A stretch of 10,899 nt of DNA, taken from contig JAADIK010000162.1 in assembly GCA_013151365.1 (NCBI GenBank), forward strand, positions 1 through 10,899. Reading direction: 5' to 3'. Source of the stretch: Deltaproteobacteria bacterium (GTDB taxonomy: Bacteria; Desulfobacterota; Desulfobulbia; Desulfobulbales; Desulfobulbaceae). Below are positions 1 through 6,807 of this stretch, in pieces. Positions within the stretch are counted from its first letter, which is position 1. Each line of letters starts with the position of its first letter. The translations under genes and the position numbers were made by a program. The notes under the pieces were generated by a model. The model was not told where the DNA came from, searched no databases, and saw nothing but the letters and a program-made list of their open reading frames with translations.

Positions 1-5
1 AAGGC

Positions 6-48
6 GGCAACGATGTTGATTATCCTGGTGTGATATCAACGAGTTGCC
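6..48. repeat. Interrupted inverted repeat at the left edge
   Basis: GGCAAC (6-11) pairs with GTTGCC (43-48). Inside it GTTGAT (15-20) pairs with ATCAAC (35-40), separated by a 3/2-base internal loop and a 14-base terminal loop. This gives 12 base pairs in total. No T-tract follows on either strand, so it is not a clear intrinsic terminator. It may be part of a repeat or the 3' structure of a gene beyond the window edge. The function is unknown. Confidence 0.4.
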
Positions 49-63
49 AACGCAGCAGATGCG

Positions 64-97
64 CCGTTATCGGGCGCCCCGCAGGGCGGCGAGGTGA
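64..97 (+). repeat. Mosaic intergenic repeat, module with GC hairpin (copy A1)
   Basis: Bases 64-91 match 4122-4149 at 27 of 28 positions. They contain a GC-rich hairpin, CGCCC-CGCA-GGGCG. They are followed by GAGGTGA (91-97), the same tail seen in the copies at 156-184 and 4981-5009. With the minus-strand copy at 156-184 it forms a head-to-head pair, because GAGGTGA (91-97) faces TCACCTC (158-164). This resembles the paired arrangement of REP/BIME-type elements. The ACCTGAAT left end seen in other copies is missing here. Confidence 0.6.
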
Positions 98-127
98 AGA
101 CCATAAAATGATTTTATTCGGCAGTAA

Positions 128-150
128 TGCAATAAATTCCACATATTGCA
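128..150. repeat. Small hairpin between the paired repeat modules
   Basis: TGCAATA (128-134) and TATTGCA (144-150) form a perfect 7-base-pair stem with a 9-base loop. It lies just downstream of the uppP stop, between two repeat modules. No U-tract follows on the minus strand, so a role as uppP terminator is weak. It may stabilise the uppP mRNA 3' end or be the loop of the paired repeat. Confidence 0.35.
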
Positions 151-155
151 TGGAT

Positions 156-184
156 TATCACCTCAAGCCGTCACGGATTCAGGT
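156..184 (-). repeat. Mosaic intergenic repeat (copy A2), perfect inverted partner of 4981-5009
   Basis: Read on the minus strand it begins ACCTGAATCCGTGA, continues CGGCTT and ends GAGGTGATA. All 29 bases are identical to 4981-5009, which lies in the opposite orientation. It begins inside the last base of the uppP stop codon (184-186). CCG-TGA-CGG inside it can form a small hairpin. Confidence 0.75.
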
Positions 185-1155
185 CATATCATCCGGGTGG
201 AAATCAATACGGCCGCCACCACTGCCAGGGCCACCCGGTAATAGCCGAAGACGGCCAGGCCGTGGTTGTTGAGGTAGGACACCATCCATTTTACGGACAG
301 CACGGCGGCAATGAAGGCAAACACCACGCCGACGGCCAGGGACGTGCCGCTGAAGGTTTGCAACATGATGTGGCCATGCCGGAGTCCGTCGTAGGCCGTG
401 GCGGCGCCGAGCGTCACCACGCCGAGCAGAAAACTGAACTCCACGGCCGCCGCCATGGACATCCCCACCAGCAGGCCGCCGACGATGGTCACCAGGCTGC
501 GGCTGACGCCGGGCCACATGGCGATACACTGGGCAAAACCGATGATCAAGGCCATCTTCCAGGTCAGCTCGTTGAGCGACATGCCGCTATGGGCCTCCCG
601 GTGGTTCCCCCGGAGCCCCCAGCTCACGGCGAGGATCGCCACCCCGCCCGCAAACCAGGCGCTTATCACCGGCCACGGGCCGAACAGGTAGGATTTGATG
701 ATGTTGTTGAACAGGAGCCCGATCACGGCCGCCGGCAGAAAACCGGCCGCCACGTTGATGAGCATCCGCCGGCCTTCCGGGTCCTTGCCCATGAGTCCCC
801 GTATCATCTGTTTGACCCGCAGGAAATACAGGCCCAGCACGGCGATAATCGCGCCCGCCTGGATGCAGATGGTGTAAGCGTCCGAGGCCTCCTTGGTGCG
901 CTCTTTTTCCGCGGCTGATTTCGCGGTGGAATAGCCGATGCCCATGATCCGTTCAGCGAGGAGCAGGTGGCCGGTGGAACTGACCGGCAGGTATTCCGTC
1001 AGGCCTTCAACCACCCCCAGGATCGCCGCCTGTCCCGTGGTCATGGCGCTTTTTTTCCCGCTGTCTGTAGTCCCGGTCGCCGCGCTTGCGGTCAAGGCGA
1101 ATAAGACCAGGGGAATCAACAGCAGGTTTATGATTATGGCTTTCGAGTGCGGCAT
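184..1155 (-). CDS. uppP: Undecaprenyl-diphosphatase (UppP/BacA family) with signal-like N-terminal extension
   Basis: Integral membrane enzyme that dephosphorylates undecaprenyl diphosphate to recycle the lipid carrier of peptidoglycan and other envelope polymers; overexpression gives bacitracin resistance. From the chosen start, the first family motif covers residues 50-63 (EGLTEYLPVSSTGH), with E50, E54, S60 and H63 matching E. coli E17, E21, S27 and H30. The second motif, PGVSRS, carries R219, the counterpart of R174. Start 1155 was chosen over the frame opening at 1191 because AGAGGA lies about 6 bases upstream. The product is 323 residues against a usual 265-280. The excess is a hydrophobic leader (residues 8-25, ending TASA) before the normal N-terminus near M38, which has no good ribosome binding site. 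It lies 186 bases downstream of nikR in the same direction. Family assignment is near certain; processing of the leader is unknown. Confidence 0.95.
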   Translation of the reverse strand: MPHSKAIIINLLLIPLVLFALTASAATGTTDSGKKSAMTTGQAAILGVVEGLTEYLPVSSTGHLLLAERIMGIGYSTAKSAAEKERTKEASDAYTICIQAGAIIAVLGLYFLRVKQMIRGLMGKDPEGRRMLINVAAGFLPAAVIGLLFNNIIKSYLFGPWPVISAWFAGGVAILAVSWGLRGNHREAHSGMSLNELTWKMALIIGFAQCIAMWPGVSRSLVTIVGGLLVGMSMAAAVEFSFLLGVVTLGAATAYDGLRHGHIMLQTFSGTSLAVGVVFAFIAAVLSVKWMVSYLNNHGLAVFGYYRVALAVVAAVLISTRMI

Positions 1156-1240
1156 TGTTTTCCTCTGGTTAAGTAGCTTTAGCGGCGGCAAAAAAAACGT
1201 ACGGGCAGAGTATCTCCCGAGGTTGTCGCTCCTGGTGAAC

Positions 1241-1266
1241 TGTTACCAAAAAACAGGCCGGTAACA
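1241..1266. promoter_or_regulatory. Dyad resembling a deltaproteobacterial NikR operator upstream of uppP
   Basis: TGTTACC (1241-1247) and GGTAACA (1260-1266) are perfect inverted arms, equivalent to TGTTAC-N14-GTAACA. From memory, comparative genomics proposed GTGTTAC-N13/14-GTAACAC for NikR in Desulfovibrio-type bacteria. This site matches six of seven bases in each half and has the right spacing. On the minus strand a GATAAT (1269-1274) lies immediately upstream, so the dyad would cover the expected start region of a uppP transcript. No convincing -35 is visible. It has no T-tract after the stem, which argues against a nikR terminator. Confidence 0.5.
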
Positions 1267-1341
1267 AGATTATCCATGAAGGATCCAGGTGATAGGAAGA
1301 TATCTGGATTGGCGGCGCTGCCGAGAATACGAACGCGGAGT

Positions 1342-1758
1342 CTATAAATTTTTCCCCGTGGTGGTCGCCATCAGCCGGCCGTGTTTAACACCCTTGGTGC
1401 CGATTAATTCCTGGGCCAGGTGCTTGATATCTTTGCTCTTGCCCCTGGCCACCACCACTTCCAGGCAGTTATGATGGTCCAGGTGGACATGGAGGGAGGA
1501 GATAATTTCCCGGTAATGGGAATGCTGGTGGACGGTCAGTTTATCAGACAGGTCGCGGGTATGATGGTCATAGACCAGGGAGATCGTGCCTACCGCTTCC
1601 TCTTCCTCGTTGCCTAAGTCATTTTCCACCAAGGCGTTACGAATGAGATCCCTGATGGCCTCTGAGCGGTTGACATAACCCTTTTGGGCAATCAAGGTGT
1701 CAAAACGGTTTAACAACTGGTCCTGGATCGAGACTCCGAAACGGATGGTATCGCCCAT
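1342..1758 (-). CDS. nikR: Nickel-responsive transcriptional regulator NikR
   Basis: Ribbon-helix-helix repressor that binds DNA when its C-terminal ACT-like domain is loaded with Ni(II), controlling nickel uptake and sometimes hydrogenase or urease genes. Residues 1-45 form the RHH domain ([17 protein letters not shown], then an [10 protein letters not shown] helix). The high-affinity nickel ligands are visible: H79 in HQHSH, then H90, H92 and C98 in the [12 protein letters not shown] stretch, equivalent to E. coli H76, H87, H89 and C95. At 138 residues the length is normal. AAGGAG sits about 7 bases before the start. No nickel transporter or hydrogenase gene is in the window, so its targets are unknown. 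The dyad at 1241-1266 is one candidate, which would place uppP under its control. Confidence 0.95.
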   Translation of the reverse strand: MGDTIRFGVSIQDQLLNRFDTLIAQKGYVNRSEAIRDLIRNALVENDLGNEEEEAVGTISLVYDHHTRDLSDKLTVHQHSHYREIISSLHVHLDHHNCLEVVVARGKSKDIKHLAQELIGTKGVKHGRLMATTTGKNL

Positions 1759-1929
1759 ATATCTCTCCTTGTGAAAATTCCTGCCGGGGTTTATTTAACA
1801 AAGTTTATTCGTGTTGCTCATCGCTGTCCGGCACAAAAAAAGAAAAATACCACTGAAACAATGAGAAGGCATGAACTGCCCGCCAGTCCCGGTGGCGCTC
1901 TTCTCCCGGCGGATCAATCAAACCGACGG

Positions 1930-1965
1930 CTGGCATTATAACATTTCTTCTTATATAATCATCAA
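1930..1965. promoter_or_regulatory. Divergent AT-rich promoter region between nikR and the DedA-PAP2 gene
   Basis: The 293 bases between the two genes (1759-2051) hold an AT-rich core. On the plus strand CTGGCA (1930-1935), 18 bases, then TATAAT (1954-1959) could drive the DedA-PAP2 gene. On the minus strand TTGATG (1960-1965), 19 bases, then TATAAT (1935-1940) could drive nikR with a leader of roughly 170 bases. The two would overlap. Spacings are not ideal. No second copy of the dyad at 1241-1266 was found here. Confidence 0.3.
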
Positions 1966-2051
1966 GTTGTTTGGAATTTTTTTAAAGTAATAAGGCAGGG
2001 CCGGCCGGCTGGTCGGCGGCGGCCGTAACCGGACCTGGTCCTGGCGATGCA

Positions 2052-4037
2052 ATGAGTCATTTGATTCAATTGATTACTATCTGGATATCCGGGCACCCGC
2101 AGGTGGCGGGCCTGGCTGTCCTGTTGATTTCATTTTCCGAGTCGCTGGCGGGAATCGGCCTGCTGGTACCCGGCGCGGCCCTGATGCTGGCGGCGGGAGC
2201 CCTGATTGCCGCCGGGGCGCTTGCCTTCTGGCCCACCATGGGCTGGGCGGTGCTGGGGGCGGTGTTGGCCGACGGCCTCAGTTACTGGCTGGGCCGCCAC
2301 TATCGGGAGGATATCCGTTCGTTCCGGATTTTTGCCCGGCACCAGGCAGTGCTGGCCCGGGGCGAGGCCTTTTTTCAGGCCCATGGCGGCAAATCGGTCT
2401 TTTTCGGCCGTTTTGTCGGTCCCCTCAGGCCGGTTATTCCCCTGGTTGCCGGGATGCTGGCGATGAAGCCGGAGCGTTTTTTCCTCTACAACGTGTTGTC
2501 CGCCCTGGGCTGGGCGCCCGCCTATCTGCTGCCGGGCATGGCCTTCGGCGCCTCACTGGCCCTGGCCGGTGAGGTGGCCGGCCGGCTGGCCATCCTGCTG
2601 GCCCTGGTCTTGTTCGGCGGCTGGGCGGTTTTTTTTCTGTCCCGCCGTATCGTCGGCCTGGCCGTCCGCCGCTTCCCGGCCTGGGAACAGGGGCTGCGCA
2701 CGGTCCTGCGCCGTTCTCCTCTCCGGCGGCAATGGCTTGGCGGCCTGCTGGACCCCGACCAGCCCCTGTTCCGGCCCCTGCTGCTCCTGTCCCTTCTCTT
2801 TGTCGGTGCGGCCTGGATTTTTCTCGGCATTACCGAGGATGTGGTTACCGGCGACCCCCTGGTCCGCCTCGATCACTCGGTCTATCATCTGCTTCAGGGT
2901 CTGCGTTCCCCCTGGGGTGATGTGATCATGATCGGCCTGACCATGCTGGGAGATGCCGCGGTCACCATGCCCCTGGCCCTGGCCGCCGTGGCTTGGCTGT
3001 TCTGGCGGCGCGACCGCTATAGCGGCCTGTTCCTGGCCGGCACGGTGGCCGGGGGGCTGCTGCTGGTCACCGTGGTCAAAAATCTGACCCGCATCCCGCG
3101 GCCCGTTGATATGTACGGCGGCGCTGTTCACTGGGCCTTTCCCAGCAGCCATGCCGCCATGAGTGTCGTGGTTTTCGGTTTCCTGGCCATGCTCTGCTGC
3201 CGGGAACTTTCGGCCCGGCGGCGTTGGCTGCCAGTGGCCCTTGCTGTTTTTTTGATGACGGCTATCGGCGCCTCGCGTCTCTATCTCGGAGCCCACTGGT
3301 TTTCCGATGTGGCCGGCGGCTACAGCCTGGGAACGGCCTGGCTCGTCCTGCTGCTCATTGCCTATTTTCATCATGCCCCGTCCTGCTCGTTTCGCGGCCT
3401 GTCGGTTCTCTGTCTCACCGTCTTTCTCCTGGCCGCCGGCCTGCACTGGTCCATGTCGTTTGCCGGCAGCCGGCAGCGCTATGCCCTGCGCTATCAGGAG
3501 AAGACCATGGCCGCCGCGACATGGCTCGCCGGCGAGTGGCGCCGGCTGCCGGCCGCCCGGCAGGATCTTGAAGGAGAACCGGAGCAGCCCCTGAATGTAC
3601 AGTACGCGGGTGATCTCGCCTGGCTGCGAAAACAGTTGCGGACAAAAGGCTGGCTCCGGCCGGTGGGCTTGACGCCCATGACCGCCCTGCACTGGCTCCT
3701 GGCCGAGCCTGAGCCGCGGCAACTACCCATCCTGCCCCAGGTCCATGACGGCCGCCACGAAAAATTGCTGCTCATCCATTCCCGGCCGGCCGGCAGGGAA
3801 GGGTTCCTGGCCCTGCGGCTCTGGCCGACCGGGATTCGTCTTGACGGAGCGGCGCCGCTCTGGGTCGGGACCCTCACCCGTATGAGCGTGCATCGTTACC
3901 TGGGGCTCGTCAATCTGCCCCGCACCCGGCAGGTGGTCTCGCCGGCGGGGTTGGCTGCGGGCCTGCCGGTCGAGCGGAAAGTGGTCCGCCGGCCTGACGG
4001 CCGCCCTGTCTTATTGCTCCGGCAAACCGGCCGTTGA
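2052..4037 (+). CDS. DedA / PAP2 phosphatase / LssY C-terminal domain fusion membrane protein
   Basis: Three-domain polytopic membrane protein. Residues 1-205 are DedA-like: E30, LLVPG near 38-41, and FGRFVGPLRP with R120 and R126 six apart, as in DedA proteins such as YqjA. Residues about 240-435 are a PAP2 lipid phosphatase with all three motifs: K343-x6-R350-P351, PSSH with H367, and S408-R409-x3-G413-x-H415-x3-D419. Residues about 500-635 match the LssY C-terminal domain, with PLNVQYAG near 513 and PLWVG near 602. DedA proteins are implicated in undecaprenyl-phosphate translocation and PAP2 enzymes in dephosphorylating lipid diphosphates, so one chain could carry out both steps of carrier recycling. 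That coupling is inference. The PGE-type acidic residue common in DedA proteins is A here. The start has no strong Shine-Dalgarno; an out-of-frame ATG lies at 2047. Confidence 0.9.
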   Translation: MSHLIQLITIWISGHPQVAGLAVLLISFSESLAGIGLLVPGAALMLAAGALIAAGALAFWPTMGWAVLGAVLADGLSYWLGRHYREDIRSFRIFARHQAVLARGEAFFQAHGGKSVFFGRFVGPLRPVIPLVAGMLAMKPERFFLYNVLSALGWAPAYLLPGMAFGASLALAGEVAGRLAILLALVLFGGWAVFFLSRRIVGLAVRRFPAWEQGLRTVLRRSPLRRQWLGGLLDPDQPLFRPLLLLSLLFVGAAWIFLGITEDVVTGDPLVRLDHSVYHLLQGLRSPWGDVIMIGLTMLGDAAVTMPLALAAVAWLFWRRDRYSGLFLAGTVAGGLLLVTVVKNLTRIPRPVDMYGGAVHWAFPSSHAAMSVVVFGFLAMLCCRELSARRRWLPVALAVFLMTAIGASRLYLGAHWFSDVAGGYSLGTAWLVLLLIAYFHHAPSCSFRGLSVLCLTVFLLAAGLHWSMSFAGSRQRYALRYQEKTMAAATWLAGEWRRLPAARQDLEGEPEQPLNVQYAGDLAWLRKQLRTKGWLRPVGLTPMTALHWLLAEPEPRQLPILPQVHDGRHEKLLLIHSRPAGREGFLALRLWPTGIRLDGAAPLWVGTLTRMSVHRYLGLVNLPRTRQVVSPAGLAAGLPVERKVVRRPDGRPVLLLRQTGR

Positions 4038-4113
4038 GGCGGCAGGCGAATGGTAAAAAGACGGTATTGCTTTCCTGGCGTAATCGGGTAATCTGTGGTG
4101 CCGGATTCTTATA

Positions 4114-4149
4114 ACCTGAATCCGTGATCGGGCGCCCCGCAGGGCGGCG
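4114..4149 (+). repeat. Mosaic intergenic repeat, hybrid copy (B)
   Basis: Starts with ACCTGAATCCGTGA (4114-4127), the left end shared with 156-184 and 4981-5009. It then switches to the GC hairpin module also found at 69-91, identical over 23 bases. The GAGGTGA tail is absent; the sequence goes on GCAACACT. This copy links the two module types into one family. It lies in the 158-base gap between the DedA-PAP2 and EI24 genes. Confidence 0.65.
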
Positions 4150-4195
4150 CAACACTTAGCTTGCCCGAAAGCACGATTTCGCCGATACTATCATC

Positions 4196-4975
4196 ATGCA
4201 GACGACAACTTCCGAAAATACAACTTCCCGCCGCCGGGCAGGGTGGATTCCCCTTACCTTTTCCACGTCTTTTCTCCTGCGCCATGTCAAGCTCCTGGCC
4301 TGGAGCCTGCTGCTGGTCCTGGTGACGGGTCTGCTGACCTGGCTGGGCTATCAGCTGGCCGTGGATCTCATCGGCGTCCTGACCGGTCATTTTTTTCAGC
4401 AGGCCCCGGCCGTCACCGGTATCCGGAGCTGGTTCCTGGTCCAGGGCTGGTTTGTCTTGAAAATTCTCTTTCTTTTCGTTTCCCGGATGGCGGCCTTTTA
4501 CCTCGCCTTTCTCGTCGCCTACTGTGCGACGACCCCCGGCTACATTTTTTTAAGTACGGCCGCTGAAAAAATCTATGCCGGCAGCAACTTTCAGGTCGAG
4601 GAAGGATTTACCGTTGCGGGGGTGATTACCGACCTGCTTGAAGGCTGCAAGATCGGCGCTGTCGGTATCCTGGTCACGGTGGTGGCCCTGTTTGCCAACT
4701 TTATTCCTGTTGTCGGCCAGGTGATTGTCTTCCTGATCTACACCTTTTACTCGGCCCTGATGTTTGTCGATTATCCCGCCTCGCGCCATCGCTGGAGCCT
4801 GGGGCGCAAGATAAACTGGGTCCGGAAAAACCGAAGCCGCTCCTTTCGTCTCGGCGTCCTGCCGGCGCTGATCAGCATGATTCCCTTGCTCAATATTTTT
4901 TTCATGGCCCTGCTCTTTCCCCTGTTCACCGTGCATACGACCTTGAATTTTGTCGCCCGGCAAGAGCAGGAGTAA
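4196..4975 (+). CDS. EI24 domain / CysZ-like integral membrane protein
   Basis: A 259-residue protein with hydrophobic segments at about 31-52, 85-110, 152-192 and 219-247, as expected for the EI24 (CysZ-type) family. Typical features are the ANFIPVVGQ stretch (167-175), followed by a membrane helix and VDYPASRHRWSLG (191-203), then a charged loop and a Gly/Leu-Pro-rich last helix. CysZ takes up sulfate for cysteine synthesis in enterobacteria. Outside that group the family is usually annotated only by domain, and no cysteine gene is nearby, so sulfate transport is not claimed. The start is the first Met of the frame; no clear Shine-Dalgarno precedes it. It lies between two DedA-containing genes, suggesting an envelope role. 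Confidence 0.8.
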   Translation: MQTTTSENTTSRRRAGWIPLTFSTSFLLRHVKLLAWSLLLVLVTGLLTWLGYQLAVDLIGVLTGHFFQQAPAVTGIRSWFLVQGWFVLKILFLFVSRMAAFYLAFLVAYCATTPGYIFLSTAAEKIYAGSNFQVEEGFTVAGVITDLLEGCKIGAVGILVTVVALFANFIPVVGQVIVFLIYTFYSALMFVDYPASRHRWSLGRKINWVRKNRSRSFRLGVLPALISMIPLLNIFFMALLFPLFTVHTTLNFVARQEQE

Positions 4976-4980
4976 ACAAA

Positions 4981-5017
4981 ACCTGAATCCGTGACGGCTT
5001 GAGGTGATATTTCAGGT
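4981..5017 (+). repeat. Mosaic intergenic repeat (copy C) with terminal inverted ends
   Basis: Bases 4981-5009 are identical to the reverse complement of 156-184. The copy is bounded by ACCTGAA (4981-4987) and TTCAGGT (5011-5017), a perfect 7-base inverted pair, with an inner CCG-TGA-CGG hairpin. It fills most of the 59-base gap between the EI24 stop and the DedA start. It brings a GAGGTGA that looks like a Shine-Dalgarno but is 27 bases from the ATG, too far to act as one. Confidence 0.75.
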
Positions 5018-5034
5018 AAAATAGAGAAAAAACT

Positions 5035-5649
5035 ATGTTTCATGTCATTGTTAACTGGCTCGTCAACACTGTCGACCAGTGGGGTTATACCGGCATTGTG
5101 GTCCTGATGTTTCTGGAATCCTCGTTCTTTCCCTTTCCCAGCGAGGTGGTGGTCCCCCCGGCCGGTTATCTCGCTGCCCGCGGCGAGATGTCGCTGGGCC
5201 TGGTGATTGCCGCCGCCATCGCCGGCAGCCTTCTGGGCGCTCTTTTCAACTACTGGCTGGCCGTGCAATGGGGTCGGCCGCTCTTTGAAAAGTATGGCCG
5301 CTACTTCCTGGTCAGCAGAAAGAGCCTGGACCGTTCGGATCGATTTTTTGCGCGGCATGGCCATATCTCCACCTTTATCGGCCGCCTTTTGCCCGGCATC
5401 CGGCAGTACATCAGCCTGCCTGCCGGCCTGGCCCGCATGAACCTCGGCCTCTTTGTCATCTTTACCGCGGCCGGTGCCGGCATCTGGGTCGTCATCCTGG
5501 CCCTGTGCGGTTACTTTATCGGCAGCAACCCGGAATTGATCGCCGCCTCTCTGCACCGGATCATGATCGGCGTGGTGCTGGCCTGCCTGCTCCTGGTCCT
5601 GATCTATGTCCTGGTCCGGCGGAAACAGGCAGCGGCGAGGCGGCCATGA
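5035..5649 (+). CDS. DedA family membrane protein
   Basis: A 204-residue protein of normal family length. It has the classic signature of a membrane-embedded acidic pair and proline loop (F26[11 protein letters not shown], with E28 and E37) and the re-entrant [18 protein letters not shown] stretch (114-131) with R117 and R123, which correspond to essential arginines in E. coli DedA proteins. The C-terminal helix (177-195) ends in a basic tail, [10 protein letters not shown]. The family is required for envelope integrity and proton-motive-force maintenance, and members have been shown to recycle undecaprenyl phosphate. It is much closer to canonical DedA than the domain in the fusion at 2052-4037. 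The patatin gene follows after 43 bases, suggesting co-transcription. The ribosome binding site is weak (AGAG about 10 bases upstream). Confidence 0.92.
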   Translation: MFHVIVNWLVNTVDQWGYTGIVVLMFLESSFFPFPSEVVVPPAGYLAARGEMSLGLVIAAAIAGSLLGALFNYWLAVQWGRPLFEKYGRYFLVSRKSLDRSDRFFARHGHISTFIGRLLPGIRQYISLPAGLARMNLGLFVIFTAAGAGIWVVILALCGYFIGSNPELIAASLHRIMIGVVLACLLLVLIYVLVRRKQAAARRP

Positions 5650-5692
5650 CCCCGGTAGAATTTATGGGCGGGGCCGGGGAACCGCAAAGATC

Positions 5693-6640
5693 ATGAGTAC
5701 GGCCCTGGTTCTTGGCGGCGGGGCGGCCCGCGGTTGGGCGCATCTCGGGGTTATCCGCGCCCTGACGGAAAAGGAGATCCCCATCGATTTTGTCGCCGGC
5801 ACCAGCATCGGCGCCCTGGTCGGCGCGGTTTACGCGGCAGGCAATATTGATTCTTTCCGGGCCGATGTTCTGAAGATTGATTGGAAGCGGGTCCTTGGAT
5901 ACCTGGATTTTGTTTTCCCCAAATCGGGTTTGATCGATGGCCGGAAGATCAATACCTTCATCAGGACCCATGTTTCCGCGTCCAGTTTTGCCGACCTGTC
6001 TATTCCTTTCTGCAGCGTGGCAACGGATATGTTCTCGGGCCGGGAGATTGTTCAGTGCGAAGGTGACCTGATCCAGGCGGTGCGGGCCAGTATCGCTATT
6101 CCCGGTATTTTTACCCCGGTGGAGCAGGGCGAGTTGTTTCTGGTTGATGGCGGACTCGTGAATCCGGTCCCGGTCAGCGTGGCCCGGGAACACGGCGCCG
6201 ACTTTGTCATCGCCGTTGATTTGAATCATGAATTTCGCAACCGGAAAAACAACCGGAAAAATAAAGACGGGCCGGCCGCCGGGAAAAGAAATCTTGCCGC
6301 CACAACCGCGTCGGCCTCTCCGGTCGGAGCCAATCCCGGGAGCAACCGCCTGATCAGTGAGTTGAATAAACGCCTGGCGGGGTTGCGGCTGGCCGCCTCG
6401 CAGCAGTTTAAACAGTTGTTGAACCGAGACGACCGCCCCAATATCTATGAAGTCCTGGCCGCCTCGATCTATATCATTGAATCCCGGATTACTGCGGCCC
6501 GGCTGGTCGAGTCCCCGCCCGATCTTCTCATTCAGCCGAAACTGGCCCATATTCATTTGCTTGGCTTTGACCGGGCCGAGGAGGCGATCGACAGCGGCTA
6601 CCAGGCGGCCATGGCAACCCTGGAATCTTTCGTCCCGTGA
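5693..6640 (+). CDS. Patatin-like phospholipase (RssA/NTE type)
   Basis: Predicted serine lipid acyl hydrolase with a Ser-Asp dyad. The oxyanion loop GGGAARGWAHLG is at 8-19, the nucleophile elbow GTSIG is at 36-40 (S38), and the catalytic Asp is D152 in VDGG. The protein is 315 residues, close to RssA/YchK. A basic and Ala/Ser-rich low-complexity stretch (about 184-216) interrupts the C-terminal half and is probably a flexible insertion. Start 5693 was chosen because the motif core begins almost at once (MSTALVLGGG). The frame stays open back to 5606, but that part overlaps the DedA gene and does not resemble the family. It is probably cytosolic or membrane-associated, since there is no signal peptide. 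The substrate is unknown; its neighbours suggest membrane phospholipid turnover. Confidence 0.9.
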   Translation: MSTALVLGGGAARGWAHLGVIRALTEKEIPIDFVAGTSIGALVGAVYAAGNIDSFRADVLKIDWKRVLGYLDFVFPKSGLIDGRKINTFIRTHVSASSFADLSIPFCSVATDMFSGREIVQCEGDLIQAVRASIAIPGIFTPVEQGELFLVDGGLVNPVPVSVAREHGADFVIAVDLNHEFRNRKNNRKNKDGPAAGKRNLAATTASASPVGANPGSNRLISELNKRLAGLRLAASQQFKQLLNRDDRPNIYEVLAASIYIIESRITAARLVESPPDLLIQPKLAHIHLLGFDRAEEAIDSGYQAAMATLESFVP

Positions 6641-6807
6641 AAACAGGTCACGTTCCCTTGGTCGTTGCCGAAAAAATCTTGCTTACCGGCGTCTTTTTAG
6701 AGTATCAATTTAATATCGGTCGTCGTTATGAGATAACAGGTCATCGCGGTGATGCTGGACAAACCGGTTCTTCGCCGGAATTGCAAATAGAAAAGTCAGG
6801 TGATGTT

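Noticed and set aside
262..918. Plus-strand open frame opposite uppP
   Set aside because: His/Gly/Asp/Pro-rich shadow; the minus frame has both UppP catalytic motifs.
1241..1266. Intrinsic terminator of nikR
   Set aside because: The stem is only 7 base pairs with a 12-base loop, and the T-run is inside the loop rather than after the stem on the minus strand. An operator fits better.
2553..3722. Long antisense open frame opposite the DedA-PAP2 gene
   Set aside because: It encodes a Gln/Gly/Pro/Ala/His-rich composition without motifs, a known by-product of GC-rich codon usage. The plus strand has clear PAP2 and LssY_C motifs.
64..5017. CRISPR repeats
   Set aside because: The copies are scattered over kilobases, in both orientations, with shuffled modules and no regular spacers or cas genes.
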